DNA of 64,000 nucleotides from Stenotrophomonas rhizophila (GTDB lineage Bacteria; Pseudomonadota; Gammaproteobacteria; Xanthomonadales; Xanthomonadaceae): positions 1,345,586 through 1,409,585 of the forward strand of contig NZ_RJKV01000001.1 in NCBI RefSeq assembly GCF_003751305.1, given 5' to 3'. A program made the position numbers and the translations under genes. Within the stretch, counting starts at the first letter, position 1, and each line of letters starts with the position of its first letter. Below are positions 45,301-51,920 of the stretch, one piece after another. A model generated the notes under the pieces. The model was not told the DNA's origin and ran no database searches. It saw only the letters and a program-made list of their open reading frames with translations.

Positions 45301-46145
45301 AACGTGACGGAGGGAGCCAGGGCATCTACGGAGACCGGGGACCGGGCTTCGACTATGCGTTCGATGTGCTGCAGGTTGGCGTGGACCTGTACCGCTCTCT
45401 CAGCGAGGACGGCAGCCACCAGCACGCCGGCAGCTACCTGGCCTATGGCAAGGCTCGTGGTCGAGTGCGTCATACGTTCCCTGACTACGAGTTCCATGCC
45501 GGCACCGACGAGTTCGACGCGCGCACTATCGGCACCTACTGGACAGCGTTCTCCCCCCGTGGCGCGTACGTGGATGTCGTTGCTCAATACACCTGGTATG
45601 ACTTCCGTGCGCGGTCCACCCGCCTGCCGGACATCTTCACCAATGGCGATGGCGTGCTTGCTTCCGTGGAAGCCGGCTGGCCGTGGCTTATCGGGCAAGC
45701 CGGCAGTGGCGAGCCCAGCCGGACAGGCTGGCGCATCGAGCCCCAGGCTCAATTGATCTGGCAGAAGATCACGCTGGACGACTTGGTCGATGCCGTTGCA
45801 CGGGTCCGTTACACCGATGGCGATTCCACCGTGGGCCGACTGGGCCTGCGGCTTAACCGTACCGGCGAGAGAGCAGTCAGCTCAGGTATGCGCGCCACAA
45901 GTTGGTGGATACGCGCCAACGCTTGGCACCAGTTCAGCGGCGCACCGACCACCGAGTTCTCCAGTGCACGGGGCTACGTCCCCTTTACCGCCGACCTTGG
46001 CGACAGTTGGGGCGAAGCAGGGGTGGGCGGTACCTGTCAGGTCAGCGCTACCGGCTATTTTTTTGCAGACGCCGACTACACGTGGAGCTTTGACGGCGAA
46101 GAGACCTCATGGAACGCAAAGGTAGGCATGCGCTGGCATTGGTAG
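42339..46145 (+). CDS. Type Va autotransporter, pertactin-like passenger
   Basis: A 1268-residue autotransporter. The ATG at 42339 gives an extended signal peptide ending near QPAFA. The passenger (about residues 40-860) consists of Gly/Ser/Thr-rich beta-helix repeats with recurring GTLTLRNATLTL, GTGSHGVVAQAG and GTGSIGIDNNAS types. A proline-rich linker of roughly 55 residues (PPPPDPDPDPPPLPPPDPP type; encoded around 44945-45115) leads into a 12-strand barrel of about 340 residues ending in the canonical aromatic residue (RWHW). It is secreted to the cell surface and likely acts as an adhesin or aggregation factor; no protease triad was seen in the passenger. Confidence 0.88.
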   Translation: MVPPIEPHPFGAFPPPRCLAASLAMVIAQWAAQPAFAAPPPDAPPDVAESVGSGTLLSTDPGAPQGCFGVTTNPRGLSLCDGGTYNLPDGAITQTVWDVVRVAYGTTATFTGYQAVAERPAGSYFSPITVFSGPGAAYAPANATFVDSTVYMAPERLANAVATTQGTLTLRNATLTLHPGTSYVPTQTLAVVAAFGGGVVNVESSIIDIPTTLGYGLQVMNTDPGGGLPGQNGSFAQINATNTIVRIGSGITGAGRTFGGFVAGESELNVTNGTFELGDYSTGIYNIFSATYASPVLGSRTNLTDTSLTLGNRSVGWWGTGALAPARLNDTRGRFLVGEQSWGLYMTAGSVASLTDTQIQTGSNSYGAALVQGAELTLAGQAAITAAGTGSIGIDNNASRVFFNAGSLNVLGGKQGIVGSNSASFLLRGGSTLGVQNQSGEGAIYLDTGSQFTSEASSALNVSSATGGGIFALGSQALLAGTVNVSAGWSAVSVRDSLGHVSLSGGGTLISTNEDAEGVIAAEATGLFEGTGLVISGTGADSSWGAVARNGGEVRLASSTVKTVGTGSHGVVAQAGMVSLDDVDVIVDGAQTAGVLAAYGGRVSASNTDVSSYGQGAPALWLSGFFPRADFADSRLSNVDGPTIYVNGSDGVNVQLTNTTVGGSGQWLYVGANLGGDPADAYIHAERSSLSGFAQTGPDSVSTVVLNDSTWLMSDSSLLTSLSHQAGLIDFGAPLGDPALPESYMALTVTDYVGYDGLLAMNTWLDTDGSASDRLVIVDGAGAGQSRIQVRNTGGSGAVTESNGILLVQSVNATTSAGAFSLSSPVVAGPYEYFLYQGGVADASSSDTDNSWFLRSVIDCAAPGAPSPPCPAPPPPPPPPPPPPPDPDPDPPPLPPPDPPPQPPVPPPDPPLPPPVPPTPPMPTPAYRQEVSLAAALPTMAAIYGRAVVDTLHERVGEEHMLQQRDDLSSGGTGLAGAWLRVLHHDGERDGGSQGIYGDRGPGFDYAFDVLQVGVDLYRSLSEDGSHQHAGSYLAYGKARGRVRHTFPDYEFHAGTDEFDARTIGTYWTAFSPRGAYVDVVAQYTWYDFRARSTRLPDIFTNGDGVLASVEAGWPWLIGQAGSGEPSRTGWRIEPQAQLIWQKITLDDLVDAVARVRYTDGDSTVGRLGLRLNRTGERAVSSGMRATSWWIRANAWHQFSGAPTTEFSSARGYVPFTADLGDSWGEAGVGGTCQVSATGYFFADADYTWSFDGEETSWNAKVGMRWHW

Positions 46146-46549
46146 AGATTGAAATCCAGCAGCAAGGTCCAGCACCAATGGGTTCCATGCTTGGGCGCCT
46201 AAGGAATCATCTACTTGGAGGTGAGCATTTTACGTAGAGGGAGCGGCTGCTGTTGGCCGGAAGCGGACCCTGGCCCAACGGGTAGGGTGGGGGAACTGCT
46301 ATCCAACATTAGGATTAGGGATGTTTATCGAGGGTAAGGATGGGCACCCCGTTTCCGCCATCAAATTCCTCGGGCCAGCGCTCGTTTCGCAGCGGGGGGG
46401 GGCATTGAGGTTCCACGCGCAGATGCCTGTGCGATTGCCTACCGCAGTCGCACGATCCATCGAAATGCGAGCCTGCAAGGTCAAAACTTGACGGTCACAG
46501 GACGGATAGCCTGCACTGCGACATGAATTCAAATTGTGGCTGAACCCGT
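46146..46549. other. Intergenic region with repeat copy B
   Basis: 404 bp between the autotransporter stop and the next, convergent, gene. It holds the degenerate repeat at 46313-46340 and an upstream GGCCGGAAGCGGAC stretch. No gene seen. Confidence 0.4.
46313..46340 (+). repeat. Degenerate intergenic repeat, copy B
   Basis: GATTAGGGATGTTTATCGAG then GGTAAGG. Same pattern and orientation as the copies at 40633 and 47755; preceded about 55 bp upstream by GGCCGGAAGCGGAC. Confidence 0.45.
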
Positions 46550-47584
46550 TTACGCATCGGTTGACTTGCTGACTGAGATTTCAATGTGATGCAGACGGTG
46601 CGGCGAACGCGCATCGGAACGGAAGCGACCAAAGGACCAAGAGCCTTCGACATTAAAGGAACTATCCGTTGCTAGCGTGACACTGATCTTGTCGACACCG
46701 AGAACAATACCGTCAAGATCACCGAATCCACCCCGCAACCAGTTCGGTCGATTCGCAGGGAAGCTCTTAAATTCTGTGTTGTAGTAAGGTTGAAACGCCG
46801 CAATTAGCGACGCCTCGATAGCCTCAAATAGACTGTTCTCCCCTCCAGAAATGATGCTCTTGAGGACAGCATCTGTCGTCAAGACGACGCCTCCATGCAT
46901 TTCAGTGATGAGGGCGAAAGCTGGGTTATACGCAAAAATGAACAGGTCACGATTTCCGTAAATGCGCTGGAAAGCCCCTGAAATTTCGACCACCTTCTCG
47001 TGGGCAGTGGCACGCTTGAACACGTTGCTACTTCCGTTCTTCCCACATGCGATACCGACGTACTCCACCTTGAAATCGGTCAGTTCTGTTGGTGTGTCAA
47101 AGCGAATGAAATGAAGTAGGTCTGGGGTTAGGAAGTAGGTGAAAAATGAGCCGTCCGAGTGAACAAATTTCAGCCCTAGGAGCATGGCTTCGGGCATCGG
47201 AGGGACCGCCTCAATAGAGATAATGTCATGCGGCCGAATATTCGAAGGAATCTTGTACGGGGAAGATCCATCCAGCACGAGCGTAAAAGGCACCAGAGTC
47301 TCTTTTGGCGCGGTTCGAAAGACGAGCTTGCCCTTAGCCAGAAGCGTGTCCGTTGACCACTCAACTGGCTCGTGTGAGAAGTGGCTCGCCGTTCTTGAGC
47401 CTAAGACGTATAGGTGGTAGTCACGGGTGAGGCCAGATACCTCAATCTTGCGACCACGACGGTCCAGGTAAACATCACAGGTGCGACCGTCAAGTTTCGC
47501 CTTCTTGAGCATCTCGGGGGCATCAAGATTCAGCAGCACCGGGAAGCCACTGAAGTAGTCAAGTCTTGCTTTGGAGCGATTCAT
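46550..47584 (-). CDS. Protein of unknown function in accessory DNA
   Basis: A 344-residue soluble protein not recognised as any family. The ATG at 47584 is preceded by AGGAAG with good spacing and is preferred over the start at 47626. The sequence is a mixed alpha/beta composition without signal peptide or membrane segments; it includes a possible phospholipase-D-like or PH-like beta-rich N-half (DVYLDRRGRKIEVSGLTRDYHLYVLGSRTASHF) but no catalytic motif can be named. AT content is higher than in the core genes, in line with horizontal acquisition. Confidence 0.6.
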   Translation of the reverse strand: MNRSKARLDYFSGFPVLLNLDAPEMLKKAKLDGRTCDVYLDRRGRKIEVSGLTRDYHLYVLGSRTASHFSHEPVEWSTDTLLAKGKLVFRTAPKETLVPFTLVLDGSSPYKIPSNIRPHDIISIEAVPPMPEAMLLGLKFVHSDGSFFTYFLTPDLLHFIRFDTPTELTDFKVEYVGIACGKNGSSNVFKRATAHEKVVEISGAFQRIYGNRDLFIFAYNPAFALITEMHGGVVLTTDAVLKSIISGGENSLFEAIEASLIAAFQPYYNTEFKSFPANRPNWLRGGFGDLDGIVLGVDKISVTLATDSSFNVEGSWSFGRFRSDARSPHRLHHIEISVSKSTDA

Positions 47585-47878
47585 CGAAACTTCCTGTTCT
47601 AGTAATTCCATATCGTGACGCGACAACTTCTTTGCCGCAAACAGGATACTGGACCGTCCAATTTACGCGCCGGCAATCTGCAGCCTACAGAGGACACTTG
47701 CCCAAGCACTCCATGACCGCTCGTCGCCGGAAGCGGGCATCGACAAGGGTAGGGGATTAGGGAGATTTACCGGGGGTAGGCGAGACCAATTTCTGGCATG
47801 CGAACGACGGCTTTAGCCCCACGAGTGGCCGCCTTATGCGCAGGCTATTAACCGGAGCGACTCACGGCCTCGCGTTCT
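47585..47878. other. Intergenic region with repeat copy C
   Basis: 294 bp with the repeat at 47755-47780, preceded by CGCCGGAAGCGGGC. No gene recognised. Confidence 0.35.
47755..47780 (+). repeat. Degenerate intergenic repeat, copy C
   Basis: GATTAGGGAGATTTACCG then GGGGTAGG. Third copy of the element also found at 40633 and 46313. Confidence 0.45.
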
Positions 47879-48397
47879 TCAAGTGTTCAGACGAATGTCG
47901 CGAAACCCCTCTCCCAGTTGCAGTGCGGCACTGCGACGGTCGCCCATGTCGATCAGGTGGTCGAGTGTCCGAAGGAAGGCCTGCGCCAAAGGGGCGCTCA
48001 TTGGTGCGTCCCGATGGGACAAGTACTGAATGAGGCCGGCGATTCGTGCGTAGAACAATGTGCCGCGCCAGCCTGGCAGCGCCTCGGGGCCAAGTGTAAG
48101 GATCGCCAGCACCTGATCCGCGAACGCAGCGGAGGGGTAATGCGCTCGCGATCGTTCGCAAAGCGTAAGGTACGAATCCATGACTGGAACTGCCCAACCC
48201 GGCGTACGCACGTACCGATCCACCAGCGGCATGATCCTTCCAATCTCTGACCAGTCGCCATTGACGTAGCGGCTGGCAAGCTCGGCCCGCTCAATCGACA
48301 CGAACATCTCCAAGGCGCTTGCAGGTGAGATGAGTGCTGTCCTTGCGAGGTCAGAGGCGGCAATTGCTGCGGAACGCCTCGCCTGCGCCCGGGCCAC
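47879..48397 (-). CDS. Unknown protein, possible 3' fragment
   Basis: Up to 172 residues; ATG at 48307 would give 142. The C-terminal 140 residues look like a genuine globular, helical protein (ELASRYVNGDWSEIGRIMPLVDRYVRTPGWAVPVMDSYLTLCERS, LRTLDHLIDMGDRRSAALQLGEGFRD). The first 30 codons overlap, on the opposite strand, the start of the coiled-coil gene at 48330. Both cannot be ancestral there, so this may be the tail of a longer gene truncated at a recombination junction. No family recognised. Confidence 0.4.
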   Translation of the reverse strand: MARAQARRSAAIAASDLARTALISPASALEMFVSIERAELASRYVNGDWSEIGRIMPLVDRYVRTPGWAVPVMDSYLTLCERSRAHYPSAAFADQVLAILTLGPEALPGWRGTLFYARIAGLIQYLSHRDAPMSAPLAQAFLRTLDHLIDMGDRRSAALQLGEGFRDIRLNT

Positions 48398-48914
48398 CGA
48401 ATTGCAGCGATTGGTCGATCAGCTTCAGCTGCAGGCTGCGGAACTGGCCGAGCAACGAACCACCGCTATTCAGCGGCTTGAGCAAGTGGAGGCCTCACGC
48501 CAGGCGCTCTACGACAGGCTCCAAGAGACTGAAAAATCAGCGAGATCTGAGCGCGAGAGCCTGGCTGAGCACGTCAGATCTGTCGAAAACCGCGCATTGG
48601 GTGATCTTGATCGCGCTAGACAAGAGAGCAAGGTGTTGCAGGCGCAGCTAGCCAGCGCACTGAAAAGACATGCGTCGATTGAAGCAGAGATGCGAGGTAA
48701 CCTCGAAAAGGCACGCACAGCCACTGCGGCGGCAGTACAAACGGCGGACAATCAGCGGGGCCGATGTGCAGCTCTAGAAGAGCAGCTGGCCAAGCTCCAG
48801 AACTTGCCGGCGGATCTAGAGGCTGCGCTTAGGAGAAGCCAGGTGACCGCTCGCCCACGGAAGACAAGCTCCAAGCAGAGAGCTAAGAAGAGCTCACCGA
48901 AGGACACGAATTAG
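48330..48914 (+). CDS. Coiled-coil protein, KfrA-like C-terminal part
   Basis: A 194-residue, almost wholly helical Glu/Ala/Arg/Gln-rich coiled coil (LQRLVDQLQLQAAELAEQRTTAIQRLEQVEASRQAL, ALKRHASIEAEMRGNLEKARTATAAAV) with a basic tail (RPRKTSSKQRAKKSSPK). This resembles the C-terminal part of plasmid KfrA-type partition/regulatory proteins, but the N-terminal DNA-binding domain is missing; the frame is closed by a stop at 48267. Its last codons and stop lie inside the first of four GGACA-AATTAGGA repeats. Probably a truncated gene left from plasmid or integrative-element DNA. Confidence 0.5.
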   Translation: MSAVLARSEAAIAAERLACARATELQRLVDQLQLQAAELAEQRTTAIQRLEQVEASRQALYDRLQETEKSARSERESLAEHVRSVENRALGDLDRARQESKVLQAQLASALKRHASIEAEMRGNLEKARTATAAAVQTADNQRGRCAALEEQLAKLQNLPADLEAALRRSQVTARPRKTSSKQRAKKSSPKDTN

Positions 48915-49080
48915 GAACACTGGCTCGGCCAGAGCCCATCTCGGGACATCAATTAGGATCACTATTGACGATGATTTGCTCCTAATTGATGTCCCGGCTG
49001 GCGTTTTGGGTAGAAAAAAGCCTTTGAATTCAATAGGGGGCGCGATCTAGGAACAAAAGGACATAAATTAGGAACACCGA
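48902..49080. repeat. Cluster of GGACA-AATTAGGA repeats, including a 16-bp inverted pair
   Basis: Four related copies: GGACACGAATTAGGAACAC at about 48902; GGGACATCAATTAGGATCAC at 48943; its exact 16-bp complement TCCTAATTGATGTCCC at 48980-48995; and GGACATAAATTAGGAACAC near 49061. Copies two and three form a perfect inverted repeat around a 21-bp loop. Such ends recall insertion-sequence termini or a protein-binding array, but no transposase gene is present. Confidence 0.65.
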
Positions 49081-49108
49081 CAGTGGTACCTCACTCCGGC
49101 CGCAGTAG

Positions 49109-49136
49109 TTTTACATAATATACATTCCGGCCTTAG
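49109..49136 (+). other. Left att site (partial dif)
   Basis: XerD-arm-like sequence TTTTACATAA, central TATACA and then TTCCGGCCTTA in place of the XerC arm. It shares the core ACATAATATACATT with the right site. The stop codon and last residues of the phage repressor gene lie within it. Confidence 0.75.
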
Positions 49137-49464
49137 CCGAACCCGTCGAAGCCGTTGCGGCAGTAGGTGTTGCGCTGATTCCGATGCTGATGGCCAGTAG
49201 CATGGCGCTTGCAGCCAGCTTCCTCCAAACGGCCTTCTCTTCGCGGCTTATTGCTCGCGCCTCACCGACGATTCCTAGTACCCGCGCCAGCGGAACGCCC
49301 GTCAGTCCAGCGAGGGTCGCCGCCACCACCGGGTCCGGTAGCGCTCGGCCTTTTCGGTAGTTCGACACCGCCTGAGGGCTCACGCCAAGGCGCTTCGCAA
49401 GGTCCTTTTCCATCTGGACCCCGCACTCTTCTTTAGCCTTGTCAAGCAAAACATTTATGTCCAT
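49111..49464 (-). CDS. Phage XRE-type repressor with C-terminal membrane segment
   Basis: A 117-residue protein. Residues 15-60 form a helix-turn-helix (KDLAKRLGVSPQAVSNYRKGRALPDPVVAATLAGL), like Cro/CI repressors and the regulators of Xanthomonas and Stenotrophomonas inoviruses. A hydrophobic segment follows (LAASAMLLAISIGISATPTA). It is transcribed away from the replication genes, with two strong palindromes in between, and probably represses the lytic promoter. The last residues (MYIM) are read from the dif core, so the site of integration fixes the end of the protein. Confidence 0.82.
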   Translation of the reverse strand: MDINVLLDKAKEECGVQMEKDLAKRLGVSPQAVSNYRKGRALPDPVVAATLAGLTGVPLARVLGIVGEARAISREEKAVWRKLAASAMLLAISIGISATPTAATASTGSAKAGMYIM

Positions 49465-49475
49465 TGGACTATTAG

Positions 49476-49500
49476 CCCCTTGTATTGGCAGTACAAGGGG
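49476..49500. promoter_or_regulatory. Phage operator candidate 1
   Basis: Perfect inverted repeat CCCCTTGTA, 7-bp spacer, TACAAGGGG, 12 bp upstream of the repressor start codon, in the divergent control region. Confidence 0.6.
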
Positions 49501-49515
49501 TATTTAATCACCCCC

Positions 49516-49538
49516 GCACTACATGGACCATGTAGTGC
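49516..49538. promoter_or_regulatory. Phage operator candidate 2
   Basis: Perfect 23-bp palindrome with arms GCACTACATGG and CCATGTAGTGC around a single A. A repressor or replication-protein site between the divergent transcription units. Confidence 0.6.
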
Positions 49539-49540
49539 AC

Positions 49541-49591
49541 CCGCCAGCCGGCTCCCCTAGGCCGCTGGCGGGGTTCTAGGGGCTAGGGGAG
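49541..49591. other. Nested hairpins in the phage control region
   Basis: CCGCCAGC (49541) pairs with GCTGGCGG (49564-49571), and CTCCCCTAG (49552-49560) pairs with CTAGGGGAG (49583-49591); the two stems overlap and are mutually exclusive. Filamentous phages keep their replication origin and packaging signal in such hairpins of the main intergenic region, so this is a candidate for either. Confidence 0.45.
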
Positions 49592-49602
49592 GGGGCAGGA
49601 CC

Positions 49603-49761
49603 ATGTTCGAACTCTTCCACTGCGTGCGCATGCGCCGCGTCGTCGTAGGCACGTTTATCGATCGACGGGATGCCGAGGTTGTCCGCGAGGTCCGCCAGTT
49701 GCGCGAAGAGCGTGCGGGCCTACCCGTCAATATCTATCAGATCCGGCGAGTTCCGCGGTGA
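49603..49761 (+). CDS. Small basic phage protein
   Basis: A 52-residue basic protein starting MFELFHCVRMRRVVVGTFID, first gene of the rightward phage operon. Its stop overlaps the GTG start of the next gene (GTGA). No family recognised; equivalents occur before the replication gene in related inoviruses. Confidence 0.6.
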   Translation: MFELFHCVRMRRVVVGTFIDRRDAEVVREVRQLREERAGLPVNIYQIRRVPR

Positions 49762-50024
49762 GCGCCGTTGCCTGCATCGTCACCCTGATCGCCGCTTCCA
49801 TGTTCATCGCCTTTGGCGTTGTGCGCATCGGCAACTGGCTGATCGACGCCCGCGAGCGGTCCGCTTCCCGCGCAATCCGTGACGCAGCATTCGTGGCCCA
49901 GGCACGTGCAGAATTCCTGCCAACGCCCAGCCGCCTGCGTCATCTTGAGGTGGAGGCCAGCAAGGCCGGCGATCTGCTGGGCGCTGCTCGCTACGCTGAA
50001 CTTGCGGAGGCTAACCGTGGCTGA
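49758..50024 (+). CDS. Small phage membrane protein
   Basis: An 88-residue protein with one N-terminal transmembrane helix (VACIVTLIAASMFIAFGVVRIGNWLI) and a charged helical tail. GTG start, overlapping the previous gene; its own stop overlaps the start of the Rep gene. Function unknown. Confidence 0.6.
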   Translation: MSAVACIVTLIAASMFIAFGVVRIGNWLIDARERSASRAIRDAAFVAQARAEFLPTPSRLRHLEVEASKAGDLLGAARYAELAEANRG

Positions 50025-51066
50025 TTCCGCACGCTTGATGCTCGCCTGCATGCCGTCGAGCGAGGGCTTTTCCCCGGTATCGACCGGTGAAAAGGGGCAG
50101 GGAAGGGCGGAGGTTGGCCCGGGGAGTAACACGGGCCAAAAGGGTCAGCAAACCGCGATCATCGACTATCTGACCCTTGTGATGCCCCAATCGGTTGTTG
50201 ATGACTTTCGCTGCAGCAACATCGAGCTTCTGTTGTACAAGCTGTTCGGTTTTCGTGGCGAAGTCGTTGCAGGCGCTCTCCGGGAGAAGAACTGGAACTT
50301 CTATGCGCTGTCAGCATTTCTCATCGACCGCGACGGCGAGCTTGTTGGTCGCATCGGCGTCAGCGGCAACAAGGAAACCATCTGCGTCAGCCTGACCGGC
50401 GCAGGCTGCAAATGGGTGAAAAACTGGGCTCACGTCCACAAGCAGGCCACGATGCTTCGCGCGCGCATCAGTCGGGTGGACTGCGCCCACGACGACTACG
50501 AAGGCACCCGGTTGGACGTGCATGCGCTGCGAGAGCGCGCCGCTGCCGGGGACTTCTGCGAGGGCGGTTGCCCGCCTAGGCATCGCTTCATGTCCGATGA
50601 GGGCCACGGCACCGGCTCAACCCTCTATGTCGGCGGAAAAGGCCACAAAGAGCTGTGCGTGTACGAGAAGGGCAAGCAGCTTGGCCTTCCATCGTCGCCA
50701 TGGGTGCGTGCTGAGGTCCGCTTGTACGGTAAGCATGTTGAAGTCCCCCTGGACACATTGCTTGATCCCGGCGCGTATCTGCGCGGGGCATACAGCGTCA
50801 TGAGCGAACTCATCGAAGGCGTGTGTACCCGCCTCAAAACGATTCGCAAGCAAGTCGAAGTATCTGCCGAGGCGATGGTGCTCTGGATGGAGCGTCAGGT
50901 CGGCCCGGCACTCAATGTTCTGCGCGGTGCGTTCGGCCATTCGTGGTCTGACGTATGCGAGGCCCGCATCCTCCGAGACGGTCACCCCGGAAGATTTCGC
51001 GGTATTGCCAAGGGTGACGCCCTACACAAATTCGTGAGAGAAGAACTATGCCAATCTGCCGCGTGA
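50017..51066 (+). CDS. Phage replication initiation protein (RstA/pII-like, Rep_trans family)
   Basis: A 349-residue replication initiator that nicks the double-stranded form to start rolling-circle replication. The GTG at 50017 follows GGAGG and overlaps the previous gene; a longer frame from 49879 is a shadow. Typical segments: IDYLTLVMP, GRIGVSGNKETICVSLTGAGC, RISRVDCAHDDYEG, TLYVGGKGHKELCVYEKGKQ and SPWVRAEVRLYGK. The catalytic Tyr is likely in CVYEKG or VRLYGK, but which one cannot be decided here. Confidence 0.87.
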   Translation: MADSARLMLACMPSSEGFSPVSTGEKGQGRAEVGPGSNTGQKGQQTAIIDYLTLVMPQSVVDDFRCSNIELLLYKLFGFRGEVVAGALREKNWNFYALSAFLIDRDGELVGRIGVSGNKETICVSLTGAGCKWVKNWAHVHKQATMLRARISRVDCAHDDYEGTRLDVHALRERAAAGDFCEGGCPPRHRFMSDEGHGTGSTLYVGGKGHKELCVYEKGKQLGLPSSPWVRAEVRLYGKHVEVPLDTLLDPGAYLRGAYSVMSELIEGVCTRLKTIRKQVEVSAEAMVLWMERQVGPALNVLRGAFGHSWSDVCEARILRDGHPGRFRGIAKGDALHKFVREELCQSAA

Positions 51067-51329
51067 AGTCTGCTGCCGTCGAAGAGCAGCACAACCAAAA
51101 AACCCAAACCATCATGCGCTCGCAGATGGCTGGCCTCGACTTGGGTAACGGGTATGAACTGCCGTTCCGCGTCGGCCTCGGCCAGCGTCCGGCCTACCCG
51201 GTGGGTGAGTACGACATCGACCCCAAGTCCTTCGCGCTCGGCCAGTACGGCGACCTGACGCTTAAGCGTTACGTCGACCTCGTTCCCCTGGGCGCGAAGT
51301 CTGCTCCGTCCATCCCCACAAAGGCATAA
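51048..51329 (+). CDS. Probable phage single-stranded-DNA-binding protein
   Basis: A 93-residue protein overlapping the end of Rep by 19 bases. The position directly after Rep and the size match gene V of filamentous phages, which coats the single-stranded progeny DNA. The body (LPFRVGLGQRPAYPVGEYDIDPKSFALGQYGDLTLKRYVDLVPL) is beta-rich and aromatic, as expected for a nucleic-acid-binding fold. An ATG at 51114 is an alternative start. Assignment is mainly positional. Confidence 0.55.
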   Translation: MPICRVKSAAVEEQHNQKTQTIMRSQMAGLDLGNGYELPFRVGLGQRPAYPVGEYDIDPKSFALGQYGDLTLKRYVDLVPLGAKSAPSIPTKA

Positions 51330-51332
51330 CCC

Positions 51333-51533
51333 ATGGCCGTGCTGATGCCCGCGTGCTTAGAAGCGAACTTCGACGCCACGACGGGCACCTGCACGGCGGT
51401 GGTCTGGATTCCTCAGCCGTCACTACTGCCGGAGCTGCCGGTTGAGGATGCGCAGTTGATAGGGGCAAAGATCGCGCTCCTGTGGGCTGTGGCTTACGCG
51501 TTCCGGCTCATTCGCAAGTCCATCCATCACTAG
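51333..51533 (+). CDS. Small phage membrane (coat-like) protein
   Basis: A 66-residue protein with two Cys near the N-terminus and a C-terminal transmembrane segment (LIGAKIALLWAVAYAFRLIRK). It lies just before the major coat gene; likely a minor structural or membrane protein. Confidence 0.6.
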   Translation: MAVLMPACLEANFDATTGTCTAVVWIPQPSLLPELPVEDAQLIGAKIALLWAVAYAFRLIRKSIHH

Positions 51534-51542
51534 GAGCAACAC

Positions 51543-51776
51543 ATGAAGAAGTTCATCAATTCCCTGAAGGGCAAGACTGCCGCCCTGGTCGCCACTGGCT
51601 CCACCGCGATGCTCGCACTCCCGGCCATGGCCTCGGGCGGCGGCGGTGGCGTGGATGTCGCCGGTGCGGTCAGCGCCATCGAAGCCGCCAAGACGGCGGT
51701 CGCGAGTATCGGCGCTGCCGTGATCCTCGTGTACGTCGGCATCTCCGTCTACAAGTGGGTGCGCCGCGCCCTGTAA
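51543..51776 (+). CDS. Phage major coat protein pVIII
   Basis: A 77-residue preprotein. Signal peptide residues 1-30 (ends LPAMA), then a 47-residue mature coat: a short Gly-rich amphipathic start, an acidic patch (AIEAAKTAV), a membrane helix (ASIGAAVILVYVGISVYKWV) and a basic end (RRAL) facing the DNA. This is the textbook architecture of filamentous phage major coat. A terminator directly after it would keep its mRNA abundant. Confidence 0.9.
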   Translation: MKKFINSLKGKTAALVATGSTAMLALPAMASGGGGGVDVAGAVSAIEAAKTAVASIGAAVILVYVGISVYKWVRRAL

Positions 51777-51781
51777 TAACC

Positions 51782-51820
51782 ACCGGCGGGCAGGGCCGAC
51801 TCCCTCCCGCCGGTCTCTTG
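51782..51820 (+). terminator. Central terminator after the major coat gene
   Basis: Arms ACCGGCGGG and CCCGCCGGT, 15-nt loop, followed by CTCTT. Filamentous phages typically have a terminator just behind gene VIII. Confidence 0.75.
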
Positions 51821-51851
51821 GGACGCGCCACAACGGGGCAGGGGACGTGTT

Positions 51852-51920
51852 ATGGAAGGCTGGATCTGGCTCGGCGCATGGCTGGTCGCCTGCGCAATCA
51901 TCTTCGTGGACTTCAGCTGA
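51852..51920 (+). CDS. Tiny phage coat protein (pVII/pIX-like)
   Basis: A 22-residue, almost wholly hydrophobic peptide (MEGWIWLGAWLVACAIIFVD plus Phe-Ser). Its stop overlaps the pIII start (TGATG). Size and position match the pVII/pIX minor coat proteins at the phage tip. Confidence 0.6.
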   Translation: MEGWIWLGAWLVACAIIFVDFS

